Assembly: GCF_002909445.1 (NCBI RefSeq)
Contig: NZ_PPXC01000005.1
Coordinates: 186,001 to 250,000, forward strand
Origin: Arthrobacter glacialis
GTDB taxonomy: Bacteria; Actinomycetota; Actinomycetes; Actinomycetales; Micrococcaceae
Length of the DNA: 64,000 nucleotides
Direction of reading: 5' to 3'
Shown here one piece after another: positions 17,139 through 24,175 of this stretch. The stretch's first letter is position 1; every line of letters begins with the position of its first letter. The translations under genes and the position numbers were made by a program. The notes beneath the pieces were generated by a model, which saw nothing but the letters and a program-made list of their open reading frames with translations, was not told the DNA's origin and searched no databases.

Positions 17139-18071
17139 CTAGAGGCGGGCGGCCACTTCAGCCACTGTGGGGTACGCGGTTTGCGTACCCTTCTTGGTGG
17201 CGGCCAGGGCTGCAGCCACGGACGCGTAGTGCGCCGCATCAACCAAGGTGTCGCCAGCGGCCAAGCGGGCAGCAACACCGCCGGTGAAGGCGTCGCCGGC
17301 ACCAGTGGTGTCGACGGCGTCAACGCGTGTTGGCGCAATGCGGGCCACCGGCTGGGCCGCATTGGTGGAATCCAACACCACCGAGCCCGCTGCACCCAAA
17401 GTCACCAGCACCTTGTTCAGCCCGCGGCTGGCGAACTTCTCCACTGCTCCAGCCCACGCACCGACCGGGGCGTCCGGGGCCGGCAGGTGGAAGCCGTCCA
17501 GGAACTGCGAGGCCTCATGGGCGTTGACGAGCAGGACGTCTGTCAGCCGCGCCAGCCCCTCGGTGACCGGAGCGTAGGGGGAGAGGTTCAGCAGGACTGT
17601 TGCTCCGGCGTCGTGCCCGGCCTGCGCCGCGGCCTGGACGGTGTCCAGGGAGACCTCCAGGCACAGGCAGACTACGCCAGCCCCCACAAACACGGCCGGG
17701 GACATGTCGGCGGGGGAAAGGGTGCCGTTGGCGCCCGCGTTAATGATGATGGAGTTCTCGCCGCTGTCCTCCACGGAGATGACGGCAACACCCGTGGGCT
17801 CCGCAACGCGTCGAACATGGCTGACGTCAACACCGGCACCCGCCGTGGAAGCCACCAGCATGTCGCCATTTGGGTCCTCACCCACAGCGCCCAGCAGGGT
17901 GACGTTGCCGCCCAGCTTGGCCGCGGAGACAGCCTGGTTGGCGCTCTTGCCGCCGGGGTTCACGGCAAAGCCGCTGCCGTGCAGGGTCTCCCCGGGGGAG
18001 GGGAGCCTTTCGCAGTAGATGGTCAGGTCGGCGTTCAGTGAACCGGCCACAACAATTCGCGCCGAGGTCAT
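17139..18071 (-). CDS. rbsK: Ribokinase (PfkB family)
   Basis: Phosphorylates ribose released by nucleoside cleavage to ribose 5-phosphate. PfkB signatures: the N-terminal GSLNADLTIYCERLPSPGET, the GGKSANQAVSAAKLGG motif and the C-terminal DTTGAGDAFTGGVAARLA with the catalytic Asp. 310 residues. It is the last gene of the nucleoside hydrolase-MFS-kinase operon; its ATG overlaps the MFS stop (ATGA). A related sugar kinase activity cannot be excluded, but the context favours ribose. Confidence 0.9.
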   Translation of the reverse strand: MTSARIVVAGSLNADLTIYCERLPSPGETLHGSGFAVNPGGKSANQAVSAAKLGGNVTLLGAVGEDPNGDMLVASTAGAGVDVSHVRRVAEPTGVAVISVEDSGENSIIINAGANGTLSPADMSPAVFVGAGVVCLCLEVSLDTVQAAAQAGHDAGATVLLNLSPYAPVTEGLARLTDVLLVNAHEASQFLDGFHLPAPDAPVGAWAGAVEKFASRGLNKVLVTLGAAGSVVLDSTNAAQPVARIAPTRVDAVDTTGAGDAFTGGVAARLAAGDTLVDAAHYASVAAALAATKKGTQTAYPTVAEVAARL

Positions 18072-19492
18072 GCGGCAACCTCGGCATCAACGGGCTTGGG
18101 CACCAGCAGCGACGCGGCAAATGCTGCGGCCGTGATGGCCAGGGAAACAATGACCACTGTCAGGTAGGAGCCGTGGCCGCCCAGTGAGGTTGTCGCCACC
18201 AGAACGGCCGGCAGGATCAGGAAGCTGAGGCCCGCACCCAAGTTGAAGGCGCCGGCGTTCATGCCGGGCAGGAATCCGGGGTTTCCTTCGGGGGAGAGCA
18301 CCACACCAAGGCCGTTGAGCATGATGTTTACGGTACCGGCGTACATGATGCCGAGCAAGACTGTGCCAACGATCATCATCGGCAGGCTGTTCAAGCCAAG
18401 GAAGCCGATAATGGCCAAGGCCACAATGCTGCCCAGCAGCCCGATCCGCAGCATCTTGGTGTAGCCAATGACCGGCGCCAGGCGTCCCGTGATGGGACCA
18501 AAAAGCCAGCCCAACAGGGCGTACGGGGTCAAGATGAGCAGGCTCATCTGTGTTGCGCCAATGCCGAAGCCGGGGTCTGCGGCCTGCACAAACGCCGGAA
18601 CAATGCCGTTGATGACGGCAAAGATGCCAGTCATTGTCAGGGTGGTTGTCAGCAGCGGGGCCCAGGTGGAGCGCTGGCGCAGGTGCACCGTCTCAACCAT
18701 GGGGTGTGTGGACACCTTTTCAACTTTCCAGAAGGCCATGAACGACAGTACGGAGACCACGGCCAGTGCCAACGAGGTGACGAGCGGGAGCGTGGTTACC
18801 CCGCCAATGAGCTTGCTTGCCTCATTCAGGGCAGTCAACAGGGCGCCAACGGCCACCACAATGAAGAACACGCCCAGCCAGTCCATCTTGGTGCCCTCGC
18901 CGGGCTTGGATTCGCCGGCCAGGAGAGCAATCAAGACCACGGCAATCGCGGCGATGACAACCATGAGCCAGAAGATGCTGCGGAAGCCAAAGTGCTCGGC
19001 AAAGTAGCCGCCCACAAAGGAGTCAATGCCGGCGATGCCGCCGTTGACGGCCGTCACGAGGCCCATGAGGGCGCCATACTTCTTCGGGTCCTTGACTGCG
19101 GAGCGCAGCATGATCAGGCACAACGGAACGGTGGGGCCGCTGACGCCCTGGATGATGCGGCCAATGAAAAGCCAGGTGATGTCCGGGGCCATGGCGGAAA
19201 TGATGGAACCGACGCCCATCATGACCATCATGCCGATGAGGACCTTCTTGCGCCCGATGATGTCACTCAGGCGCGGCAGGAACAGTGAAAAGACGGCCGC
19301 CGCGGTGAAGAACCAGGTTTGGGACAGGCCAATGGCTGCCTGGCTGGCGTTCAGTTCCTCGCCCATGGTGACCAGTGCGGGGCTGAGCATGGAGGCGTTG
19401 AGCTGGAACGCCACACAGGCCGTCAGCAGTGCAACCATCAAGGCGGTGATGTTGCCGGGCTTGCTCAGGACCTTTGTTGCCGCGGTGCTCAT
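18068..19492 (-). CDS. MFS transporter, probable nucleoside/ribose permease
   Basis: A 474-residue integral membrane protein with about 12-14 hydrophobic helices and the MFS loop motif RLSDIIGRKKVLIG between helices 2 and 3. It lies between a nucleoside hydrolase gene and a ribokinase gene and overlaps both by 4 nt, so the likely substrate is a nucleoside or ribose. Sequence alone would also allow a drug-proton antiporter (DHA-type); the assignment rests on the operon. Confidence 0.82.
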   Translation of the reverse strand: MSTAATKVLSKPGNITALMVALLTACVAFQLNASMLSPALVTMGEELNASQAAIGLSQTWFFTAAAVFSLFLPRLSDIIGRKKVLIGMMVMMGVGSIISAMAPDITWLFIGRIIQGVSGPTVPLCLIMLRSAVKDPKKYGALMGLVTAVNGGIAGIDSFVGGYFAEHFGFRSIFWLMVVIAAIAVVLIALLAGESKPGEGTKMDWLGVFFIVVAVGALLTALNEASKLIGGVTTLPLVTSLALAVVSVLSFMAFWKVEKVSTHPMVETVHLRQRSTWAPLLTTTLTMTGIFAVINGIVPAFVQAADPGFGIGATQMSLLILTPYALLGWLFGPITGRLAPVIGYTKMLRIGLLGSIVALAIIGFLGLNSLPMMIVGTVLLGIMYAGTVNIMLNGLGVVLSPEGNPGFLPGMNAGAFNLGAGLSFLILPAVLVATTSLGGHGSYLTVVIVSLAITAAAFAASLLVPKPVDAEVAA

Positions 19493-20472
19493 ACGTCAAC
19501 CTCGCCAATGCGAACGAGTGCGTCGGTGACCATGTTCCAGAACTTCTCGTGGTCCAGCGTCACGGCAACGGAGGTCTTGCAGTCCGCCGGGGCGGGAGCG
19601 CGGAAGTCGGCCACCGTCATGCCGAGCGTCAGTGTGCCGGTGAGCTCAATGTCCACGGGCACCTTTTGGGTGGTCATGACAGTGGGGTCAATGACGTAGG
19701 CGACGGCGCACGGGTCGTGGACGGGCGGGTAGTCGAAGCCCTGGGCGTCCTTGTACGTCTTCGTGAAGAACTCCATGAGTTCCATGACGAACTTGGCCGG
19801 CTTGGTGCCAACAGCCTCAATGGCCGCGCATACTTCCGGGGTTGCCAGTGCCTGGTGGGTCAAATCAAGGCCCACCATGACCACGGGCCAGCCCGCATTG
19901 AACACGATGTGGGCGGCCTCGGGGTCGATGATGATGTTGAATTCGGCCACGGGGCTCCAGTTGCCCACGTGGTAGCCGCCGCCCATGAGGACAACTTCCT
20001 TCACACGTTCCACAATGCGCGGCTCCTTGCGGGCGGCCATGGCGATGTTGGTCAACCCGGCCGTGGGGACCAGGGTGATGGTGCCGGGCTCGTGGGCCAT
20101 GATGAGCTCAATGATGAGGTCGACGGCGTGGCGGGGGTCAAGTTCGATCGTGGACTCGGGCTGGGCGGGGCCGTCCATGCCGCTCTCGCCGTGAATGTCC
20201 GGCGCGGTTTCGATGGTCCGCACCAGGGGGCGGTCGCATCCTGCGGCGAACGGGACGCCCGTAATGCCTGCAATGGTGCCAACGCTCAAGGCGTTGCGGG
20301 TGACCTTTTCCAGGGTCTGGTTGCCCACCACTGTGGTCACGGCCAGCAGCTCAATGTTGGGATTGCCGTGAGCAAGCAGCAGGGCGACGGCGTCATCATG
20401 GCCGGGATCGCAGTCCAAGATGATCTTGCGGGGCTCTGTGGCTGACAGGGCGGTTTGTACTTCCGTGTTCAC
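19489..20472 (-). CDS. Nucleoside hydrolase (inosine/uridine-preferring type)
   Basis: Cleaves the N-glycosidic bond of nucleosides to base plus ribose. The calcium-binding N-terminal signature is present as ILDCDPGHDDAVALLLA; also VTTVVGNQ, VVLMGGGYHVGNWSPVAEFNI and the C-terminal VHDPCAVAYVIDP Asp. 327 residues. The GTG at 20472 has GGAG 6 nt upstream; upstream in-frame starts lie within the operator region and are rejected. First gene of the operon, controlled by the tandem operators at 20554-20594. Confidence 0.92.
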   Translation of the reverse strand: MNTEVQTALSATEPRKIILDCDPGHDDAVALLLAHGNPNIELLAVTTVVGNQTLEKVTRNALSVGTIAGITGVPFAAGCDRPLVRTIETAPDIHGESGMDGPAQPESTIELDPRHAVDLIIELIMAHEPGTITLVPTAGLTNIAMAARKEPRIVERVKEVVLMGGGYHVGNWSPVAEFNIIIDPEAAHIVFNAGWPVVMVGLDLTHQALATPEVCAAIEAVGTKPAKFVMELMEFFTKTYKDAQGFDYPPVHDPCAVAYVIDPTVMTTQKVPVDIELTGTLTLGMTVADFRAPAPADCKTSVAVTLDHEKFWNMVTDALVRIGEVDV

Positions 20473-20553
20473 TTTTTCTCCACGTCGTTGGGGACCGTTC
20501 CGGAAAAGCCCGGAGCTGTGCGCAAGAGTAAGTGTGACATTCAAATCAGATCA

Positions 20554-20594
20554 ACGTCAAGCGCTTAACGTGATTCACGTCAAGCGCTTAACGC
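20554..20594. promoter_or_regulatory. Tandem LacI-family operators in the divergent promoter region
   Basis: Two copies of ACGTCAAGCGCTTAACG (20554-20570 and 20577-20593) are spaced 23 bp start to start. Each has the imperfect palindrome TCAAGCGCTTAA centred on a CG step, typical of LacI/GalR operators. They lie between the start of the nucleoside hydrolase gene and the divergent lacI-type gene. On the minus strand each contains TTGACG, so repressor binding would cover -35-like sequence. Confidence 0.8.
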
Positions 20595-20627
20595 GTTGCG
20601 CTTACGGCAAAGTGCGTTTGGCGGCTA

Positions 20628-20633
20628 TACGAT
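20628..20633 (+). promoter_or_regulatory. -10 hexamer for leaderless regulator transcript
   Basis: TACGAT (within TATACGAT) ends 6 nt before the ATG of the LacI-type gene, which has no Shine-Dalgarno site; the transcript is probably leaderless. Confidence 0.45.
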
Positions 20634-20639
20634 CATTCC

Positions 20640-21686
20640 ATGCAACCGGCAACGACACCCCCATCCCGCAGCGCTGCCTCCACCCGAGTCACGGCAGCCA
20701 TGGTCGCCACCCGGGCCGGCGTCTCAGCCGCCACGGTATCGCTCGTGACCAGCGGCAAGACGGCCGGTCGGGTGTCTAAGGAAAACATTGCCAAGGTTGC
20801 CGCTGCCGTTGATGAGCTGGGCTATGTTGTGGACGGCCTGGGCAGTTCCTTGGCCAAGGGGCGCAGCAACATTGTCATCCTGGTTGCCCCGGATGTGTCC
20901 AATCCCTTCTACGCCAAGGTCATTGCTGGCATTCGTGATGCCGTCGGGGACGAATACCAGCTGCTGCTCTCCGTAACAGAGGCCGGGCAGACGCCGGAGC
21001 CGGAGGACGTCAAAAACCTGCTGGCATTGCGCCCCGCGGGGCTTCTGGTTGAGGCGCCCAGTGCACGGTTCCTTGCGGAGCTTCGCTCGACAGGTCCCAT
21101 GGTGCTTCTGGATACGGCGGGGATTGAAAGCGCGGCGCCGTCGGTTAATTTTGACGTGGCCAGCGGATCCCGCATGCTGGCCGACCATCTTGGCGAACAA
21201 GGGCACCGCAACGTTGCCTATCTGGACAGCGCCACTGGAACGGAAACGTTCCGCGTCCGGCGCGAAGCCTTTTGCCGGCACGCCTCGGGGCTCGGCGTTG
21301 ATGTTGTGGCAACGGCCACCAGCACCATCGACGTTGGTGCTGCAGCGCTTGCCTTTGCGCAAGACTGGCCCGAGTGGGCCGCCAAGGGTGTGACTGCCGT
21401 GGTCTGTGCCACTGACACCCACGCCTACGGGGTCTTGCAGGAAGCCCGTGTTGTGGGGATTCGCGTGCCGGCTGAGCTGGCGGTTACGGGCTTTGATGAC
21501 CTGCCTTATTCGGCAACATCCAATCCGGGGCTGACGACTGTTCACTTGCCCGCGATGGAGATGGGGCGGATGGCCGGGAAGCAATTGCGCCGACTCATGG
21601 AGGGTGAAGAAGTAGCCGTTGCACAGCTCACGCTCAACGGCACTCTGGTGGTCCGCGGCTCCACGGATGCCAGCGCCCGGGGGTGA
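20640..21686 (+). CDS. LacI-family transcriptional regulator of the nucleoside operon
   Basis: A 348-residue repressor: helix-turn-helix at about residues 17-40 (AAMVATRAGVSAATVSLVTSG), hinge helix near SLAKGRSN, then a periplasmic-binding-like effector domain (ILVAPDVSNPFYAKVIAGI, AVTGFDDLPYSATSNPGLTT). It is divergent from the nucleoside hydrolase-MFS-ribokinase operon with two operators in between, so it most likely represses that operon and itself in response to a nucleoside or ribose. The ATG at 20640 is preceded by a TANNNT hexamer and no SD. Confidence 0.92.
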   Translation: MQPATTPPSRSAASTRVTAAMVATRAGVSAATVSLVTSGKTAGRVSKENIAKVAAAVDELGYVVDGLGSSLAKGRSNIVILVAPDVSNPFYAKVIAGIRDAVGDEYQLLLSVTEAGQTPEPEDVKNLLALRPAGLLVEAPSARFLAELRSTGPMVLLDTAGIESAAPSVNFDVASGSRMLADHLGEQGHRNVAYLDSATGTETFRVRREAFCRHASGLGVDVVATATSTIDVGAAALAFAQDWPEWAAKGVTAVVCATDTHAYGVLQEARVVGIRVPAELAVTGFDDLPYSATSNPGLTTVHLPAMEMGRMAGKQLRRLMEGEEVAVAQLTLNGTLVVRGSTDASARG

Positions 21687-21746
21687 TCTTGGGTGCAATC
21701 CGGCCGTCATTCATATGGCACGGAGGATTCACCCAGAATCAACCAC

Positions 21747-21752
21747 TAAACT
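21747..21752 (+). promoter_or_regulatory. -10 hexamer for leaderless lysS transcript
   Basis: TAAACT ends 8 nt before the GTG at 21761, which has no ribosome site in front. This supports GTG 21761 as the start and a leaderless mRNA. Confidence 0.4.
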
Positions 21753-21760
21753 GGTATCTC

Positions 21761-23260
21761 GTGAGCGCAGAAAATAACCCTTCCCCTGAACCCAGTGACG
21801 TCTCTGAGCAAATGCTCGTTCGTTTGGACAAGCGTGCCAAATTGCTTGAACGAGGCGAAGAGGCATACCCGGTAGGGGTGGCACGGACCCATACGTTGGA
21901 GGAAATCCGCGAGAAGTACCCCGAGCTGGAAGCCGACTCCAGCACCGGTGACATTGTGGGTGTCACGGGCCGCGTGGTGTTTGTGCGCAACACAGGAAAA
22001 CTTTGCTTCGCCACCTTGCAGTCCGGCGCCGGCACCCGCCTGCAGGTCATGCTTTCCCTGGCCAATGTTGGCGAGATGTCACTGGCTGACTGGAAAGCGC
22101 TGGTTGACTTGGGCGACCATGTGTTTGTCAAGGGTGAAGTCATCAGCTCCCGCCGCGGCGAACTTTCCATCATGGCCGAAGAATGGCAGATGGCCTCCAA
22201 GGCCCTGCGCCCCCTTCCGGTATTGCACGCGGAATTGTCCGAGGAAATGCGCGTCCGTCAACGCTACGTTGATTTGATTGTTCGCGACACGGCCCGCCAG
22301 CAGGTCAAGATGCGCTCAGCGATTGTCAAAGCAATCCGGGACACTCTTCATGGCGAAGATTACATCGAACTTGAAACACCCATTTTGCAGTTGATTCATG
22401 GTGGCGCCTCGGCGCGTCCTTTCCATACGCATTTGAATGCCTTTGACCAGCCCATGACATTGCGTATTGCTATTGAGTTGTACCTCAAGCGTGCAGTGGT
22501 GGGCGGCATGGACAAGGTATTTGAAGTGGGGCGTATTTTCCGCAATGAAGGCGTTGATTCAACGCACAGCCCGGAATTCACCATGCTGGAGGCCTACGAA
22601 GCTTACGGTGATCAATTCACCATGGCCAAGACCATGCAGCGCATTATTCTGGCTGCGGCAGATGCCACGGGAACACGCGTGATCCAAAGTGCGCGCGGTG
22701 AGATTAACCTCGACGGCGAATGGCCCTGGCTCCCCGTTTACGAGGGCCTTTCCACTGCCGTGGGCCAGGAAATTACCCCTGACACAACCGCCGATCAATT
22801 GCGTGCCATTGCCGCTGATCGTGAGATAAAGATTGATGCGGCCTGGGATGCGCAGAAGCTCGTTACCGAGCTGTTTGGTGAAATTGTTGAGCCAACGCTT
22901 ATTCAGCCCACCTTTGTTTGCGACTACCCGCCGTCGGCCCAGCCGTTGGCGCGCCAGCACCGCGACAAGCCCAATTTGATTGAGGCGTGGGACCTGGTCA
23001 TTGACGGCAAGGAAACAGGAACGGCGTTTTCGGAACTTGTTGACCCTGTCATTCAGCGTGAGCGCCTGGCCGCCCAGTCGCTGGCCGCAGCAGCGGGAGA
23101 TCCCGAGGCAATGCAATTGGATGAAGACTTTCTGCGCGCACTTGAATACGGCGCACCACCCATGGGTGGCCTCGGTTTAGGTGTGGACCGCCTCGTTATG
23201 CTCTTCACGGGTGTGGGAATCCGTGAAGCCATTCTTTTCCCCTTGATGAAACCAGAGTAG
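21761..23260 (+). CDS. lysS: Lysyl-tRNA synthetase, class II
   Basis: Charges tRNA-Lys. Class II motifs: motif 1 near VDLIVRDTARQQVKMRSAIVKA, motif 2 VFEVGRIFRNEGVDSTHSPEFTMLEAYEA, and motif 3 GLGLGVDRLVMLFTG. The N-terminal OB-fold anticodon-binding domain spans about residues 55-160. 499 residues from the GTG at 21761 (MSAENNPSPEPS), which fits the family; the frame is open upstream to 21683 but that extension is not family-like. The gene looks less GC-rich and uses more A/T-ending codons than its neighbours. tRNA-Lys itself is at 48997. Confidence 0.96.
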   Translation: MSAENNPSPEPSDVSEQMLVRLDKRAKLLERGEEAYPVGVARTHTLEEIREKYPELEADSSTGDIVGVTGRVVFVRNTGKLCFATLQSGAGTRLQVMLSLANVGEMSLADWKALVDLGDHVFVKGEVISSRRGELSIMAEEWQMASKALRPLPVLHAELSEEMRVRQRYVDLIVRDTARQQVKMRSAIVKAIRDTLHGEDYIELETPILQLIHGGASARPFHTHLNAFDQPMTLRIAIELYLKRAVVGGMDKVFEVGRIFRNEGVDSTHSPEFTMLEAYEAYGDQFTMAKTMQRIILAAADATGTRVIQSARGEINLDGEWPWLPVYEGLSTAVGQEITPDTTADQLRAIAADREIKIDAAWDAQKLVTELFGEIVEPTLIQPTFVCDYPPSAQPLARQHRDKPNLIEAWDLVIDGKETGTAFSELVDPVIQRERLAAQSLAAAAGDPEAMQLDEDFLRALEYGAPPMGGLGLGVDRLVMLFTGVGIREAILFPLMKPE

Positions 23261-23273
23261 GAGCCGGCCGGTT

Positions 23274-23426
23274 ATGGAATATGTTGCGGTTATCCTGCCT
23301 TCTTTAGGCGTTGGAGCTCTTTTTTACTTCGCCATGAAGGCAATATTCAACGCGGATCGCTCCGAGCGTGACGCGTTGGCGCAGGCTGAACGGGATGCCG
23401 ATTCCAAACGCGAGCCCGGGGCTTAA
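23274..23426 (+). CDS. Small single-pass membrane protein (50 residues)
   Basis: The ATG at 23274 opens a frame of 50 codons ending in TAA. The product starts MEYVAVILPSLGVGALFYF, one hydrophobic helix, followed by a highly charged tail (ADRSERDALAQAERDADSKRE). It lies 13 nt after lysS with GGAG about 10 nt before the ATG, so it is probably co-transcribed. Codon use is consistent with a real gene. M. tuberculosis also has a very short gene between coaX and lysS, but on the other side of lysS. Function unknown. Confidence 0.7.
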   Translation: MEYVAVILPSLGVGALFYFAMKAIFNADRSERDALAQAERDADSKREPGA

Positions 23427-23449
23427 ATCAAGCATTTTTAACTAATTCT

Positions 23450-23478
23450 TTGACTCGAGTTAATTTTCGCACCATAAT
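23450..23478 (+). promoter_or_regulatory. Promoter of lsr2
   Basis: TTGACT (23450-23455) and CATAAT (23473-23478) with a 17-nt spacer form a near-consensus sigma-70-type promoter in an AT-rich stretch. Transcription would start near 23485, leaving about 38 nt before the ATG at 23523, which rules out the upstream ATGs at 23478 and 23484 as starts. The AT-rich setting would suit autoregulation by Lsr2. Confidence 0.7.
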
Positions 23479-23522
23479 TGATAATGAAGTATTCATCAAA
23501 CTATGTGAGGCGATTACTCCCC

Positions 23523-23858
23523 ATGGCACAGAAAATTCATATCACGCTTGTAGACGATATCGATCAGAGCCCGGCAGATGAGAATGTCATCTTCGGACTG
23601 GATGGGATCAATTATGAGATTGATCTGTCCGCCGATAACGCCCAGGCTTTGCGCGATGCGCTGAGCAAATACATTGGTGCCGGCCGCCGCGCCGGTGGCC
23701 GGGCAGTTCGCGGCCGCGGACCGGCCGCCGCTGCCCCCAAGGGGGGCAGTGACGTAGCTGAGATCCGCGCCTGGGCACGTGAAAACGGCTATGACGTTCA
23801 CGAGCGCGGCCGCATTCAGGCCGAAATTCGTGACGCCTACAACGCGGCAAAGGCATGA
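23523..23858 (+). CDS. lsr2: Nucleoid-associated protein Lsr2
   Basis: H-NS-like protein that binds and silences AT-rich DNA. 111 residues: N-terminal oligomerisation domain MAQKIHITLVDDIDQSPA through DLSADNAQALRDALSKYI, a flexible Gly/Ala/Arg-rich linker, and the C-terminal DNA-binding domain IRAWARENGYDVHERGRIQAEIRDAYNAA with the minor-groove RGR motif. The start MAQK is the family start and is consistent with the promoter upstream. The lysS-lsr2-clpC order is conserved in actinobacteria. Confidence 0.96.
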   Translation: MAQKIHITLVDDIDQSPADENVIFGLDGINYEIDLSADNAQALRDALSKYIGAGRRAGGRAVRGRGPAAAAPKGGSDVAEIRAWARENGYDVHERGRIQAEIRDAYNAAKA

Positions 23859-23918
23859 TCCCCACCCGCTCCCACACCTCGCAAGCTCGGTGCGGGGCCC
23901 TCGCGGGCGTGGGCCCAC
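23859..23918 (+). repeat. 60-nt element directly after the lsr2 stop codon (copy B)
   Basis: Begins on the base after the lsr2 TGA with TCCCCACCCGCTCCC and ends TGGGCCCAC. It aligns over its full length, ungapped, to the element after ppa (1791-1732). The 317-nt spacer to the next gene holds this element, the hairpin at 23950 and the leader of the surface-protein gene. Confidence 0.6.
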
Positions 23919-23949
23919 AGTAGTTTCTTGGGGCGCTGGGGACCCCTGT

Positions 23950-23989
23950 ACGACGGCGAGCTCACCACCTGTGGTGAGCTCGCCGTCGT
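23950..23989. terminator. 19-bp hairpin after lsr2
   Basis: Arms 23950-23968 (ACGACGGCGAGCTCACCAC) and 23971-23989 are exactly complementary around a 2-nt loop; CGTTTAAGC follows. Probably terminates lsr2. A nearly identical stem with one compensatory base-pair change lies after the surface-protein gene (28780-28817). Confidence 0.75.
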
Positions 23990-24162
23990 CGTTTAAGCTT
24001 TCGGCGCCAGCAAATGTGGCGATTGTCTGGACCGGGAGGATTTGAAAAACGCTCTCCAAGTTGGTACTTTTTGTACTATTGGGGCTTTTCTGTGCGTTCG
24101 TAGTGCTACAAATTCCTAATTGTTCCCCGGCAATTCCGGAGATCCCCCTTCGCAGCGGCAGT

Positions 24163-24168
24163 TAGGTT
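24163..24168 (+). promoter_or_regulatory. -10 hexamer for the surface-protein gene
   Basis: TAGGTT ends 7 nt before the GTG at 24176 (10 nt before the ATG at 24179). There is no Shine-Dalgarno site, so a leaderless transcript is likely. Confidence 0.4.
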
Positions 24169-24175
24169 CCTTTCC

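Noticed and set aside
19474-20445. Plus-strand frame opposite the nucleoside hydrolase gene
   Set aside because: The minus-strand gene has the DCDPGHDD motif and operon overlaps; the plus frame has no recognisable domain.
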